Counted from the stretch's first letter, positions 11,321 to 24,811 are shown. The stretch: 64,000 nucleotides of DNA from Pempheris klunzingeri (GCF_042242105.1 NC_092016.1:9252501-9316500); one strand, 5' to 3'. Program-made: numbers and translations. The notes: generated by a model not told the origin, from the letters alone.

Positions 11321-13380
11321 GAGGGTTTCGACGCAATGCAGACCGGCTCTACTAAAACACGCCGCCAGAAGTTCTCCACAAAAACAAGAGCGCTTGTGTG
11401 CCAGCACTGGCGCAATCAGACTGCAAAGAAGGACAGCGGGTAACACAACCTCTCAACCACTCTGTGCAACATTTGAGGTCATCTGTAATTCAGGAAACTA
11501 GCCTATCATCATTTGGAGAGAGATTATATCACCTTTTCATTATTCTTTCACTCCAGGATTTAAGGGGCGTTAGTTGGAAGGGCTGACACATCTCCACATC
11601 TGAGACTACTGAGACCAAATTAGATTTCCTGTTATTTTGTTGGTGAGTAGTCTAAAGAGAAAGATGAAGTCGTCTAGCATGTGTTTTCAGCCCACATAGC
11701 TATGAAGCATCACATCAAGGGTCGCTTGCATCCAAGATGTGCACGTCTCACGCCCAGTATGGGACTTTATCACACGGGCTGTAAGTTCTATGTCCTCTCA
11801 GTCCCCTCTGATCGCCACAGAGGAAATGTAGTGTATCGCTCTGCAGAGGACAGAGGAGCAGCTTCAGCACCGCGGACAGCGCAGATGATTGATACACCTG
11901 ATAGAAAACTACAAATCCCAAAAACAAGCACCGGGACAGCTTCAACTCATAACGATGAAGTACCACAAAAAAGCAAATAAGCCAATGGCAGCTTCCGTTT
12001 GTGCAGAGCTGACTGGAGGCCTAAAAACACAGTGAGAGCCGAACTGTCTTCTTAATTTCTAAAAACACACAATCAACACAAAATCAGGACAGCAGGCCTC
12101 TGTGTAATTTATCAAAGCTCCAGCCAAATAACTCCTCCTGCATTTGGCATTTTATTAAGTTAATTGGTTCAGTGGCAAGACAGCCCAATGTCTGGTTCTG
12201 CGCCTTTTTTTCCATCATTCAGCACCAAACTTGATCAAGTGCATTGAGATAATTAGTGGGCATGCTGTTGAATTTTCCACACAAGTGACTTGCAGTTTGC
12301 CTTCTTTGATCATTATCATACTGAGTGAAAACTAACGAGTGGTACGTTTTTCTGGTTCATTATTTATTTATAAAAAAAAAAAAAAAAGATTAAGTTAAAT
12401 TCACATACATGTTTAAATTAGAAAAATAAATATTTTATTACATTTTAAATTCACAATGAATTCGTGTCATGCAGACATTGCATCGTAATGTTCTGGGCTG
12501 TGCTGTTGTTTACAGCGAGCTGCAGTGCGAGCTGAATGTTTGTACCAACACAGAGGCAAGTTGCTATTCCAACTTTGCGTTAAAAGCTGCATAAGAAATG
12601 GGAAAATTCAGAATTTACAAAAATCGCAGTATACACAAGGCTTATATACAAGGAAAGCGTGGTCATTCATAAAGCCTACTCAAAAGAATGTTTTTCTTCT
12701 AATGATGATGCACACACAGTGTCCTTTAAGGCAGACTCAACCTTTTCCAAGCGTCTCCACCGTGAGGTCTCTCTAGGCTACGACACTGGCAACGCACGAA
12801 TATCCGTGAGAAAGTGATCCAGTATTTTGGTGGAGCAGAGAATCCCACGCTTGGATTTGGTTGCGACTCTGGGGGAGAAACAAGCTTCAGTTATCCGCCT
12901 CATTCCTGCAAGTTAAGCAGAAAACAAAACTCGCTATGTTAACATTAGGAGGTCAGAGGAGGTGGTGAGCTTAGGTAACCATCACAAGCATCCGGATGCA
13001 TACTGAGTCAGAGAGCATGATGCCTAAATCAGTGAGGGTCAGCTGCAGCAATGCAAAGATACTCAGGCTGAGGTATAGAATAGTTATGCACACAGTGGAG
13101 CACAAGTTTTGTCTGCAGAAATATTGATCAGCCACAGAGTGGCGCTCAGAGCTCGCATGTTCTGACTTTTCTGATCAGATTAAAATTTAACAGATAAAAT
13201 AAGTTTGGAGACGTTTCCTGTCTCTCATAGTCATGACTCCGCGTTTCAGAGTCGTCACGTTTGTTATTTTTTTTTAGAAAATAATAGAAAAAAACTGCCC
13301 TGTAATTACAAGATATTCATCTTTTTATCATGGGATTAGTGATCTCGTTATTATGGAAAACACAAAAACTCTATTACCCT

Positions 13381-13385
<5 letters not shown>

Positions 13386-13470
<85 letters not shown>
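13386..13470. repeat. (CA)n microsatellite
   Basis: About 42 uninterrupted CA units between kcna6 and kcna1. Confidence 0.95.
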
Positions 13471-13472
<2 letters not shown>

Positions 13473-13907
13473 CTAGTGTGACAGTTTACGTGATTGTGTC
13501 GGTCTTTCCCTGTGCGCTCCTCCGTGCAGACTTGGTCACCTGGTGAGTCACTGGGGTTTTGACTCACGGCTTGTCTCTCCTCCACTACTTTATCCAAAAC
13601 TTTAGTACTTTGAAAATAGGCTACGTGATTTTCTGAACATTACAAAGGTAAAGTTTGGTTTGTGCTTCTCGTGTCCTTGTGCGTAAACACCACAGGAGAG
13701 AAGCACTGCTGCGCACTGGGCATCCTCAGCTTTTTTGATCCAATTGAATTTGACTCGACTGGGACATTAAAGATTAGGACACATCTCCACCCTAATGTAC
13801 TTTTCTTTGGTTATAGCAAATTTCCCTTCATACATTGAGATGTTTGTCATCGTTTGGCTCAGTTACTGCTGATGGAATTTCAAACAGTCCATGCTTTTTA
13901 GTGCGTA

Positions 13908-13965
13908 CCCCAGGGGTTCCCAAATGTTTTCATGTGAGGGGCTCCCAAGTGTGACATTTCACTCA
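13908..13965 (+). mobile_element. Possible hAT-type terminal fragment
   Basis: The string CCCCAGGGGTTCCCAAATGT resembles the ends of hAT-family non-autonomous elements, which often begin CAGNGGTTCCCAA. No second end or 8-bp target duplication was found, so this is at best a degraded fragment. Confidence 0.25.
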
Positions 13966-14223
13966 GTGACTTCTATTTCCTACCAGCAGCCCAAATATAG
14001 GAAAGGAAAAGAGGTTGCAGTGGGAGGAATGATTTTCTCTTGTCATCTAGTGGATTCAATAAGTAAAGTTAAGTAAATCATCAGTTTGGTTTGGGATAAC
14101 TGAAGCCCATATCTGCGCATATCTTGCGTAAAACAGCTGCATCATCTGACATGAAGGAGCCTAAACTTCACATCCAGTGGAAGAAAACTCACCTGAAATA
14201 AAACTGCCTTCCAGCGGGGTGTT

Positions 14224-15666
14224 TTATACATCTGTCAGTTTCCCTGTGTATGTCTCCAGTGGGTTTACGCTTGGATAGCTCAGAGTTTCCAAGTCGTCGC
14301 TCTCCTGATAGGACTCAGTCTTGGAGAGCGACTGGTTACTTTTGATTGAATCACATTCACAAATGGAGAGCTGCTGCTGCTGCTGCTGTCCGCACGTCAC
14401 GTGCACGTACTGAAGATTGTCCTCCTCCTCGTTCTCTCTGTGGTAGAAATAATTGAAATTTGACACTATGACGGGGACAGGCAGGGCTATGGTTAGCACA
14501 CCGGCGATGGCGCACAAAGATCCAACGAATTTCCCCCCGATGGTGGAGGGACACATGTCTCCGTATCCCACCGTGGTCATTGTCACCACAGCCCACCAAA
14601 ACGCATCAGGTATGCTTGAAAACCCAGACTCGGGGTCTTCTGCTTCTGCAAAGTACACGGAGCTGGAGAATAAGACAACTCCAATAATCAGGAAGAATAT
14701 GAGCAGTCCCAGCTCCCTGAGGCTTGCGTGGAGCGTTTGGCCGAGAATCTGGAGACCCTTGGAGTGTCTGGAAAGTTTAAAAATCCTGAAAACACGGACG
14801 AGCCGAATGACCCTGAGTATGGCCAGAGACGCAGCCTGCTGACTGCTGCCCTGATGCTCTGCGAGATCAAGGCCCAGGGTGATGAAATACGGAGCTATAG
14901 CCACCACATCGATCAGGTTCATGATGTTTTTAAAGAAAGCTGGCTTACTGGGACAGGACAGAAATCTCATGGTGAACTCAAAGGAAAACCACACGATGCA
15001 AAGTGTCTCCACCATGAAAAACGGATCTGTGAACGGACTGGGCGCTTTGCCGTGCGCGCTTCCATTGGCGTGATTGTCCTGCACCGCCGGCACTTCTCTA
15101 AACTCTGGTAAAGTCTCCAAACAGAATATAATGATGGATATTAAAATGACCATAACTGACACAATGGCAATTATCCGTGCGGGTCCGGAACTCTCTGGAT
15201 ACTCGAAGAGGAGCCAAAACTGGCGCTGGAGCTCGTTATTGGGCAGCGGGCGCTCCTCTTCCCTCGACAAACCCTCGTCTTCTCGGAAAAGCTCTATGAC
15301 CTCCTCGTCAAGTTCGTAAAACTTTATTTCTTCCAGGAAAATGTCCACAGGCACACTCACGGGCCTCCGAAGCCGCCCTCCTGACTGGTAATAATAGAGG
15401 ACGGCATCAAAGCTCGGCCTGTTCCTGTCAAAGAAGTATTCATTTCTCAGCGGGTCGAAGAAACGCATCCTTTTACGCGGATCTCCCAGGAGCGTGGTCG
15501 GGAAGCGGGAGAGGGTCTTTAGCTGCGTCTCAAAGCGCAGACCTGAGATGTTGATGACCACCCTCTCGCTGCACTCCTGGTCGGCTGGCTCCAAGTCGGC
15601 AGCATCTTGCAACAGAGGAGTAATGACCACAGTCTCGTCGTGGTTCTCCTGGGGCACCACAGTCAT
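14224..15666 (-). CDS. kcna6: Voltage-gated potassium channel, Kv1.6-like (Shaker-type alpha subunit)
   Basis: A complete single-exon frame of 480 residues (human Kv1.6 is about 529). It encodes a Kv1 alpha subunit expected to tetramerise with itself or with Kv1.1. T1 domain, S1-S6, S4 [20 protein letters not shown], filter TTVGYGD, the S6 PVP hinge and a C-terminal KLTDV PDZ ligand are intact; an NGS glycosylation site lies in the S1-S2 loop. Features favouring Kv1.6 are [24 protein letters not shown] and HVTCGQ after the S6 helix, plus its place upstream of kcna1 in the same orientation, as in mammals. The tail is shorter than mammalian Kv1.6 and has a six-Gln run encoded by CAG. Cys372 occupies the outer-pore position that is Tyr in human Kv1.6. 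A strong donor-like AAGGAG/GTGAGT and an acceptor-like CTCGCAG lie just upstream of the ATG, but only 25 bases apart, so they cannot pair with each other. Assignment to kcna6 rather than another divergent Kv1 is likely, not certain. Confidence 0.8.
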   Translation of the reverse strand: MTVVPQENHDETVVITPLLQDAADLEPADQECSERVVINISGLRFETQLKTLSRFPTTLLGDPRKRMRFFDPLRNEYFFDRNRPSFDAVLYYYQSGGRLRRPVSVPVDIFLEEIKFYELDEEVIELFREDEGLSREEERPLPNNELQRQFWLLFEYPESSGPARIIAIVSVMVILISIIIFCLETLPEFREVPAVQDNHANGSAHGKAPSPFTDPFFMVETLCIVWFSFEFTMRFLSCPSKPAFFKNIMNLIDVVAIAPYFITLGLDLAEHQGSSQQAASLAILRVIRLVRVFRIFKLSRHSKGLQILGQTLHASLRELGLLIFFLIIGVVLFSSSVYFAEAEDPESGFSSIPDAFWWAVVTMTTVGYGDMCPSTIGGKFVGSLCAIAGVLTIALPVPVIVSNFNYFYHRENEEEDNLQYVHVTCGQQQQQQLSICECDSIKSNQSLSKTESYQESDDLETLSYPSVNPLETYTGKLTDV

Positions 15667-18273
15667 CTTTTTACCCCTGCGAGGGTAAATCTGTCACTCA
15701 CCTCCTTGGTGCCTTCCTCTTGCCCTTTTGCCGGTGCGTCCTCCCTGCTCTCTCTTGCATGCAGCCGCCCGAGATTCAGGCAAAGTCCCCGTTTTGCTCC
15801 CAAACAGATTTATGCCTTTATATCCAGAGTCGTTGTGCCGATGTTGATTTACACCGTCCTTTTGTCAGATTAGAGCCTCTGAACTGTCAACTTTCAATGG
15901 TGCAAAAAGATCTCCACTTGCATAAGCTACACCGATGGCTATGGCTATCATATTCACACCATTTTAAACTCCAAAGCCCTCCCCAAGTTGGAAGACCAGA
16001 TGACACTTGCTGCTGCTGCTGTCCCTCTCACACTCACTCACTTCACTGGAGCAGTGCAGTGATTTCCAAGTTAACACTGGAGCCTCACAGCTGTAATCTT
16101 TGTCATTTTAATCTCAAAATAATGGGGTTTTTTTAATCACTAAATAATCCCACATCAAAGTCATTAGTCTTGTTGTGTTCAGAGTCAAGGTCCAACTAGT
16201 TTTCCAGATCCAGAGTTGACTCAGAAATAGAGTCTCTCACCCTGCAGGTCCCTCATTCATGAAATCATGGGGCTATTCTTGTCACAAGGGGAACCTCCAG
16301 GACCAGGCCTGTCTACTTTGGGTTGCAGCCCACAGTTTTTCAGAAACAAGGAGCACAGGCGAAGGTGACAAACACATCCTCCAGTGTAGAGAGGGTTGTT
16401 CTTTCCCGCAGCTACATATTGAAAGCGCCTTGAAATAAATAAGGTGAAATAACGTGAATGCTTCGAAGCACAGAGCCTCGAATGACCGGGGGCCCTCCTG
16501 GATCCAGCCAGTGGAAACTGCTGGCTTGACTGACACCTGAGTAGCCAGAGAGGATAGCGTCTTCAGGAAGCCACAGCCAAAATAACATTCACAGTTCGTA
16601 GCACTTAAAGGGCTCAATTGTAAAACTTGGAACACAGGCAGCCCCAGAAGAGAAGTGACCTGGCCTCGGGGTCACTGAGATACTGGAACGAAAAAAAAAA
16701 AAAAAAACAGCTGCAAGCACCCCCACCTTTATTAGGTCCTTATCATGAATCCTCTGCAGCCAAGTTAAAGGCCCACTTTCTTTGCAGTTTAATAATTCAA
16801 TTACTCTTGAATATTGAATGATAAAAAGTTTAAACAGTGTACAGGACACAGTTATATGTGCCCTGCAGCATTGTGATCTATTTATAGCTCCTTTTTTTCC
16901 CACTTTCATTGCCTTCATAAAGCTGTATCACTTCTGTCAGTCACTGCACTTGTAGACACAGGAGCACAACAATAATAGCACCGGGGTGCTAATCAGTGTT
17001 ACTAAAACCAAGCTGCATTATTACGTACATGCGGGCAATCGTTGGCGGGAATAACATGCCGTCACAAACTTTTAATGTCAGAGAGGTTTTTTTTTTTCTT
17101 TGCTCAGTCAGGTTAACAAGTGGTTCCCAGAGGAGCACTTTTTTTGGCCTTTCCATTACTGAACAAAGGGTTGGATTTCGGAGTCAAATGTCAGTGTCAG
17201 GACACGGAGCCGGCTGCTGCTAATGTGTTAGCATGTAGCATTCGCCGAATGGCTGTCTGGGTCAAGCCAAGGTGTCAGGCCTTGACTATATCCAAGGAAA
17301 CAAACAATAACAAACAAGCTGAGGAATGGACACGTGATATCTGTCAGACAAACAAAGAAAAATACTCAGAGAATTTAACACTCATGTGTCAAGACAATTA
17401 CAGTAACCAGTAACTGTCACATTTATTTATCATATTTCAAAGCTCATTAGTGGTTTTTCCTCCCATCTTTGTGGGATCAAACACATTATTTGAGCACATT
17501 ATTCATAATATCTCTTATTTATTTTAACAGTGTACAGTTGTGCACTCTGGTGCCATGTGTGTTTGAGGTGGGTCCTGCAGTTGCACCCTCTATAAAGAAA
17601 TCCATACATTTTGATATGTGGATGGACATGTATGTACGTGCATACCTTAACAGTGACCGCAGGTAATGAGCCTGGGAGACACATGCCACACAGCCTGCTG
17701 GGAACATGAATGCTGACAGCGAGGAACCTCCCATCGTTATTAATGGCCCGACCTATGAATGCAGGAGACCCCCGTGGTAACAGGATACTGTGTGTTCACT
17801 CACACCAAGAAAACATCTGCTTTCTGTATCATTCGCTGGAAAAAATCAGTTTCTTTAAATCAACAAGAAAATCAGCAGCTTCGACTGACATTTACAACAT
17901 CGTGATTGAATAGTGATGATAAATGCAATAAACAAGCACTAATCACCACAATAGTATGATGAATGTTAATTATGACTTAATAATCGATAATTATGTCAAT
18001 ATTACAAACATATATTGAAAATTGTTGAAATAATTCATTGTTTTAGCAATGCTCAGATATTCTGAAACACAGTGGCTTTACTTCTTTAAAAGGAGCTGCT
18101 GTTTATTAGCATTTTGATAAATTGCACTTCATCCGCCGAGGCTCATCTTTGTCTAAATATAGACAGAATGAGGCTAGCTAACCCATAACAGACGTGAGGT
18201 AATCACAGTAGCAACTTGTGTCAGTGACTCCGCTTGGCTTTCCTCCTCCTGAGCCCCAGGCCAAGTATTTACA

Positions 18274-18306
18274 AAGTGTGTGTGTGCGTGTGTGTGTGTG
18301 TGTGTA
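18274..18306. repeat. (GT)n microsatellite with satellite GT runs
   Basis: GT repeats with one C interruption; a shorter GTGTGTGAGTGTGTG run follows near 18380-18395. Confidence 0.85.
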
Positions 18307-19195
18307 TTTCTGTAAGTGTGTATCCGGCATTGCTTCTAGTGCAATATGTGAATGAACGCATGTGCGTATCATGTTTGCGTGTGTGTGAGTGTGTGTTATA
18401 AATTGAAAGAGGAGTTTTTAGAAGGTCAGCCGTGCTAGTCAACAGCTCCTTCGGATCACATCGTTCTAGTTCCAGCGACGCCGCTCGAAATGAAATAGGG
18501 GGCATTTGACCCAGTCTGACATATGCTCTGTAGGACAGGTGATGACAGCATCTCAGACACAGGAATGAGTCTATAAAGGTGGAGCTATATCTGGGGAGCC
18601 TCTGATTCAAGTCCACATAGTTTTTTTAAAATAAAGGATCACTAGTGTTTATTCCAAATCACATATTACCACAAGCAAAGCTTAGCAGTGAGATGGAAAA
18701 ATTCTCAGTTAGCCTGTGGTTTAGTGGTTTTCAGATCAAAAAAGTTACAGACAGTTAAGTTAAAAATACGGTTGCATAATATGACTACATGTACCATGAA
18801 ATGACACAAATATGGCTACCACTAGAGAGTTTGTCATACTGTTACACCATGGTAAGTATCACTTTGATGTATCTGGGTGCCAATCACTGAGAAGGGCTGC
18901 TTCATGACACTATTGAATTTTACATGATTTTTGCACTTACGCGATGAAGCCGTGATGATTTGCCAGCATCTCAAATTAGTGGATTAGCTGAAAACACAAA
19001 TTCCTGTCCCGATAATTTCATCCATTAACAATTTCTCCACAGATTTTCTGGAAAATGTACGATACATTGTAATATAGAACTGCATATACTGTGATAGAGG
19101 GTTTTTCCTAAACATCCCTTACTCCTATGTTAAACCTGGACTAAATTTGGTTGATGAATTAAAGTTTCTGGACAGCAAATACGTATAAATCGTGT

Positions 19196-19300
19196 TTAAA
19201 AGGTGCAGTATGTAAGATGTGGCCACCTCCTCCTAAAAATAGGAGGCAACATTTCACCTCCTCTTCCTCCTCTATAAACCTTGCAATGTAAGATTCAATT
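19196..19300 (+). mobile_element. Possible non-autonomous repeat end (AAAGGTGCAGTATGTAAGAT type)
   Basis: The string AAAGGTGCAGTATGTAAGAT resembles the end of a short interspersed repeat common in fish. AATCTTACACCTTAAA near 20304-20320 may be a degraded opposite end, but the intervening kilobase was not recognised as element sequence. Confidence 0.3.
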
Positions 19301-21144
19301 ATTTGTCATTTTACAAAACAGGGTTGCCCAACAAACATAGAAATAATTCTGTAGTGCAGTTTTTGAATTTGTATCTAGTGTGTGAACAGCAGCAACCGGA
19401 TAACGATGATAACATGGTCTTCATCTTCACATTAAAAGTGCAACATCTGGGAAACTTTGCCCATCAACTTTAACTACGTTTGAGCATCATTGAGCATCAT
19501 TGATGTAAACATTAGAGTCCGCCTCCCCACATCTTACCGGATTCTGGCGCTCTGTCGACTCTAAACACAGTCTGTTCTTTAAGTGCGGCAGCATGATTCA
19601 GTGAATCGAGATGAAGTCAAGTCTCTGGGAAGATGTGTGCACAAACAGTCTCCTATTTCCTGTTGCTTGGCCAGCCTGAGTCCCATTTCATCCACTCCAC
19701 CGTACCACAATGAGCAGCCTGGTCCCAGCTGGGTTAGCTTAGCTCTCATCACGGCTCTCTTCCCTCTCCTCTGGTGTTGCTGCGCCGCCTGCCGTGGTGT
19801 TTGATCCCACTGGAAGCTGTTGTTTCTTAATTCTAACAAAAAAAACAACAAATTTAGTTAGTTGGACTGAGGGTGGACTGAACACTACAGTGAATCACTG
19901 TCGCCCCTCAGTTACAAAGCTGTACAACGAGACAGTACGTAGCTCAGACATCTAGAAAATATTAAGTGTTTTAATCTATCCCAGCCAGTACTGAATTTAC
20001 AGACACCAATATGTATATCTAGCAGTTAAAAAAATCCAATAATGGTATCAGCTAATAGTACGTTTATAAAAGTACATTAAATAAACAAATATATCTCTAT
20101 AAGACGTCCTTACATTTTTTTAAAAGAATTGTGATCTTGTTATGTACTAAATGGGTCTTTTGCATTTGGAAAACTGGTGACACTTTCTAAAATGATTCAA
20201 ACATTTCTGTGGAATTGCTGCACAGCAACCAACCATGAGAACATGGCACTGGCCATGTTGGGTCAATAATACGGCGACAATAAATACATCTCATTATGAA
20301 TCTTACACCTTAAACCTGCACTGTAGGATGAACTTTGTACGGACCACAGCATGCATTTCAGTCTTCACTCATCAGCCAATGTATACGGATGAGATGTGAG
20401 GAGCGTGTGCAGCTGCATCTAATTAATAGTGTGAAAGTTTTTGCCTAATAGAGGTTAAGCTGTGTTTATGCCATCCCAATTACCCGCTCTGCAAGTGAGA
20501 GGAGCCCATAGCCTCCTCGCCCTGGGGTGTCTTAACCCACGGCTTCCACTCCAGAAAGCAGATACTCCATCCAAGCTCCTTGCCAGTTCCTGGGTTTTGA
20601 TAGCCACCAATTTTAGCCTGCTGTCATCTGAAGTTGATGTTCGTGTTTTTGCTGATAGGTAACGAGGCACGCACCGCGAGATGAAACTGGATTCCTCAGA
20701 TCCGAAGGGCAGGGTTCTTTGGAATTACCTCTGCATGTCCAGTCCCTCGCCTACCTCGGATAATCATTTCACTCCTTGATCAAGCCTTTCCCTTTTTTAG
20801 AAGACAGTGTCGTCCAAAATCCTGGCTGGGGGCAACTGTGGGGGGGGGGGGATCAGTTCACAGGAGAACCACACATGGGTTATTAATCAAGGGTGACTTC
20901 AAAGGTCTCAAAGTTTAATTTTTATAGCTAACTTATTTTAAATGATTCTACTCTCAGACTTTACTGTCTTGGTATTTGGTTGCACGATCAACGCCAGGCT
21001 GACAGGCACCCTGTTGACTTCTATCAGCATATAAGTGTATGTGTGTAAGCCCTCCTCATCCTCAAACAACATTTAACAGCACAGAGGGATTTAAATATCT
21101 ACAGTGTCCCTACTAGAGTAAAGTAATTTATCAAGCAAAAATAA

Positions 21145-21335
21145 CTCTCTGGTTCCATCCTCTCAAATGTGAGGATTTTCTGCTTTTCTTTTTTAAATTG
21201 TAAAATGAATATTTTTGGGGTTTGAAGTGAAGATTGGACAAAACAAGACATTTGTAGACATCGCCCTTGAGCTCTGGGAAGTTGTCATGGACATTTTTCA
21301 CTACTTTCTGACATTTTATAAAATCCTAGACTAAA
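21145..21335 (+). mobile_element. MITE-like repeat, family A, partial copy
   Basis: Shares CTCTCAAATGTGAGGATTTT, AATATTTTTGGGGTTT, GGACAAAACAAGACATTTG, a CTTGAGCTCTGGGAAG block and TTTTTCACTACTTTCTGACA with the copy at 2470-2735. The 5' terminal part is missing. Confidence 0.65.
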
Positions 21336-24004
21336 TGACGAATCTGTCAACAGACGTATGTGATATAAAACCGTCATTAGTTGATGCACTAATCCCTACT
21401 CCCTCACGCTGCTTTGGATCAGGTCTTTGGTGACTGGGTCCATGACACCGATCAGAGTTACAGCCAAAAAAACAAACAAAAATAATTCTCCAATCTGCCA
21501 CAGAATAACGTGTCAACATTTCACTTACACCACCTTTTAATAACGTGATACTTAACCTTATTTCCACTCTTCTCCACTCATAACAATGGGTTCACCCTGC
21601 TGACATTTCTATGCCATTACTGTCACATGCAGTTACTCCTCCTCTAAAGATAGATTTACATTCCCTACTATACACCCTGACTGGTTTCTTTTCTTGGCAA
21701 GCTACTGAAGACTCTACAGCCAAATCATCAAAAACACATTCTGCCTGTACAAATAATTTCAAGAATCATTTGAAGTGAGCGCAGTCTTTCCTTTTTTTGA
21801 TTATTTTCTTTATAGGAAGAACCATATTTACACTGGCGCTTACAAGGTGCCACTTGTTCAGAGGCTCAGAGGTTTTTTCAGTGTTAACTAATTTTCCTCT
21901 TTTGCAGCTCACCTGCCATGTCCCTTCACGTTACAGTGAGCTCTACAACGTAAACAGACTGCTGGACCATGATATTACGTCAGGCCGAGGCCGGTGCTGA
22001 CCATCTGGACTGCAAGTTGTTGCCTTGTGTCTGATAGCATTTCTCAATCCGTAACTTCCTTGAAATCCTCGAACTCATGCCTGCTCATTAATAAATCTTT
22101 CCTTACTTACTCATGCTCACAAACTAGGCCAATTTGGCTGATTTCCCTCCCTGTTTAGAATTAATTTGTGTTGCTGTTTCTGTTTTTAATGCGTTTCCAT
22201 TGCGTATCTTACTTTAAGTTTTACCATTATGGTAAGTTTTTCAGCACAGACAACTTGTGGGTTCTTCATGCTGCCACTGGTTAACTGGTATGATGACAGC
22301 ACATACTGATTTAAACTGATTATGGAGGGTGCTGTTGCCATGATAGTTGTTATATATTCATGCATTACTTTTCTACATCCCCAACCTATTTTCGTGTAGA
22401 TATCCTCCATTATTCCCCACAAGAAAATAAATAAGAAGACTTTATGGATGTTCAAAATATAGCCTTAATGTGTTTTCCATTTACAATTTGTATTCCTCTA
22501 GAGAAAACATCACCATTGTGTGCTTCAACTACTGTAAATACAGCACAATAAAGGAGGCCTACAGATTCATATTAAGAATTTATACTCATGTTTGTGCCTG
22601 TATAGATGTTGTATTTTCAGCTTTCACCAGAGCTGTAATTGAATCCAGCTCAAAAAGCTACCCTCCGCTGTGGAACCTTAGAGACTCCTATAAATAAACA
22701 GGCAACACTCCTTCAACACTTGCCTATATGGCGCATGGTATGATTAGCTCATGGCAAGAGCCCTCTGATCTTGCAGCGTGTAGCCACAACTATTTTCTGT
22801 CAGCTATGTGCATTGCTTAACTCATGGAGTGTGTCAAGAATGTGGTCTCCAAGGAATTCACAAAATGTATTTAGCCTATACTGTAGATTGGCCTTACATA
22901 TATATGTTAATCAATGTTGTTGTGTAACGTTGTTGCGACAGGGCCATTTCGAAAAGAAAAAACACCTGCATGTAAAAGGAACATGTCAGTGGGCCAACTT
23001 GTACGCAATAGTATTACTTATTATGTTACACAAATTAATGCCCATTACCTTAAAACGGGAGTTCAGCTCAACCCAGTGGCAGTATTGGAGGAAGTGGTGC
23101 ACTTAACTAAAGTTAATATATGTATGCTGATGTTATTTTGCATTTCATGCTGGTTAAAAGGTGCTTCATGTATGCAGCGAAACTCATTTAGATTCTAACC
23201 ATTTAAATTTTAACTAACTACTAAAAATTTCAACTAACTTTATTACACTCCTTGGCAGTATGGCCATGCACTTTTTATGCTATAAATCCCTAAAATTTAT
23301 TTTTAACTTAATATACAAAAAGGTATGATGTTTTATTAAGCAATATTCCTGGGAGGCAGACATCTGACACACAGCTCTGACCTCAGCTATATATATCATG
23401 GCTAACCTACTAGCAAACAATTGCCTACTTAGCTTGAATCCTCAGCAGATCCAAAGCAACATGAGCATCCCATTAAATTCAAATACTCTTTTTTTTTTTT
23501 GCTCTAGATGCGTTTCAAACAATGTGTTTCCTCTTCGACTTACCTCAACAGCCACTTGTTTCTTCAGGATTTGTTCTGGGAATGTAGTTAACATTCACTT
23601 AGCCTGCCTGAACTTGCTAGCTTATGCTAACAGAGACCTGAGATGTAGCTAGCTTAATCATGACAACCTGAATACTCAGTTAAAACCCCACGAAACTAAC
23701 TGTTTACTGTTACGGGTGTTGTTAACCCATTAGCCTAATATTAATCAGCAGTTTTCTCCCAGAACCCGTAGAAAGTCAAGTTTACCCCATTATTCAAGCG
23801 CCTGCCGCTCATTCTAATGAGCGTGTGGTGAGTGAGGGAACTGCACTGTACTAGCAGCACAGTCAAGTCCCTTTGTTAAATGAGTCCATGTCACCCACAG
23901 AAACTGTTAATTCATTACTCAAGGAAGACAAACTGTCCAACTACGGTTCTGAGAGGTAACACTCACGAAGAGACTTGAAATTAACTAGCAGCTTAATTCA
24001 AAAG

Positions 24005-24088
24005 AAACAGCCAGTTAGCTAATTTCTCTATCAGCTAACTAGCTAACGTTGCTAGCGCTAACTGTTAGCGTTAAGCTAGCGGTAATGA
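24005..24088. other. AGCTAACG/GCTAGC-rich cluster
   Basis: Dense overlapping words such as AGCTAACTAGCTAACGTTGC and GCTAACTGTTAGCGTTAAGC make local imperfect palindromes. Such words occur in fish promoters and at ends of some fish inverted-repeat elements; no gene follows, so an element end or an unannotated promoter are both possible. Confidence 0.4.
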
Positions 24089-24245
24089 TGAATCATGGAT
24101 TTTTTTTGTTAAAAACTGCTGCAAAAACGACTGAGGATAGAAACGATACCGAGCTACTTGTACAACTACTGACTGGACCTGCAGAAAGAGGATGAAGTTG
24201 GCGGATGTGACACAGATGGGAGGATTAAAATGTCTGGAGGAAGGG

Positions 24246-24275
24246 GTGGAGCTCAGGTGGTGGAGCTCAGGTGGT
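24246..24275 (+). repeat. Short 15-bp tandem duplication
   Basis: The unit GGTGGAGCTCAGGTG-like occurs twice head to tail just before the AC microsatellite, with a third partial unit. Confidence 0.7.
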
Positions 24276-24340
24276 CAGTGGCCATTATATGACTGCAGCC
24301 ATGACTGACAGTGGTCCTCTTCAATAAACTGGTATGTGAG

Positions 24341-24447
<107 letters not shown>

Positions 24448-24811
24448 CACTTACTTGTGTAATTGCTGATGTGGTTATGTTGCTTTTAAACGGTCAAATG
24501 TAAGGCGCCTGTTACCATTGTTTGTTTGCCTGAGCAGCTTTTGTTAAATAATAGTCAGGACTGCTAAAGTTTGTCATTGTTGGCTGTTAACACAGACAGC
24601 ACCATGGTCAGGGCCTGTCAAAGAATCAGGAATTTCCCATTATTAGTTGTCACCTATTCACTCATGTGTGCAGAGATCTAGTACTCACTTGTCAGTTTTA
24701 TTGTCATGGGAGTGAGGAGATGGACACGTAGATAGCTAAAGCAGACAGGATGATTTGAGGGATTTATTGATAGGCAGAGAGGAAGGTACATTGTCAAGAA
24801 GGCATGCAGAT

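Larger units (their letters stand above)
9733..14223. other. kcna6-kcna1 intergenic region
   Basis: No coding region is supported. The part adjoining 9732 should contain the kcna1 5' untranslated region and promoter and is strongly polypurine/polypyrimidine. It also has GGA repeats at 11.2-11.3 kb and an 85-bp CA microsatellite at 13.4 kb. A stretch at 12.1-12.3 kb has several TAATTG/TTAATTGG homeodomain-like cores and no repeat character, so it could be a conserved regulatory element; this cannot be judged from one sequence. The part next to 14223 is probably kcna6 3' untranslated sequence. Confidence 0.6.

Noticed and set aside
11051-11446. Overlapping open frames of up to 131 residues on both strands
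   Set aside because: Driven by the purine-rich GGA tract, giving poly-Glu, poly-Arg and Ser/Pro/Leu runs in different frames.
13328-13597. 89-residue frame with a long CVCVCV run
   Set aside because: Translation of the CA microsatellite.
14453-14842. 129-residue plus-strand open frame opposite the kcna6-like gene
   Set aside because: Same reason: an antisense shadow of conserved coding sequence.
15677-15701. A 25-bp intron in the kcna6 leader
   Set aside because: Donor and acceptor motifs are both present, but 25 bases is too short for a vertebrate spliceosomal intron.
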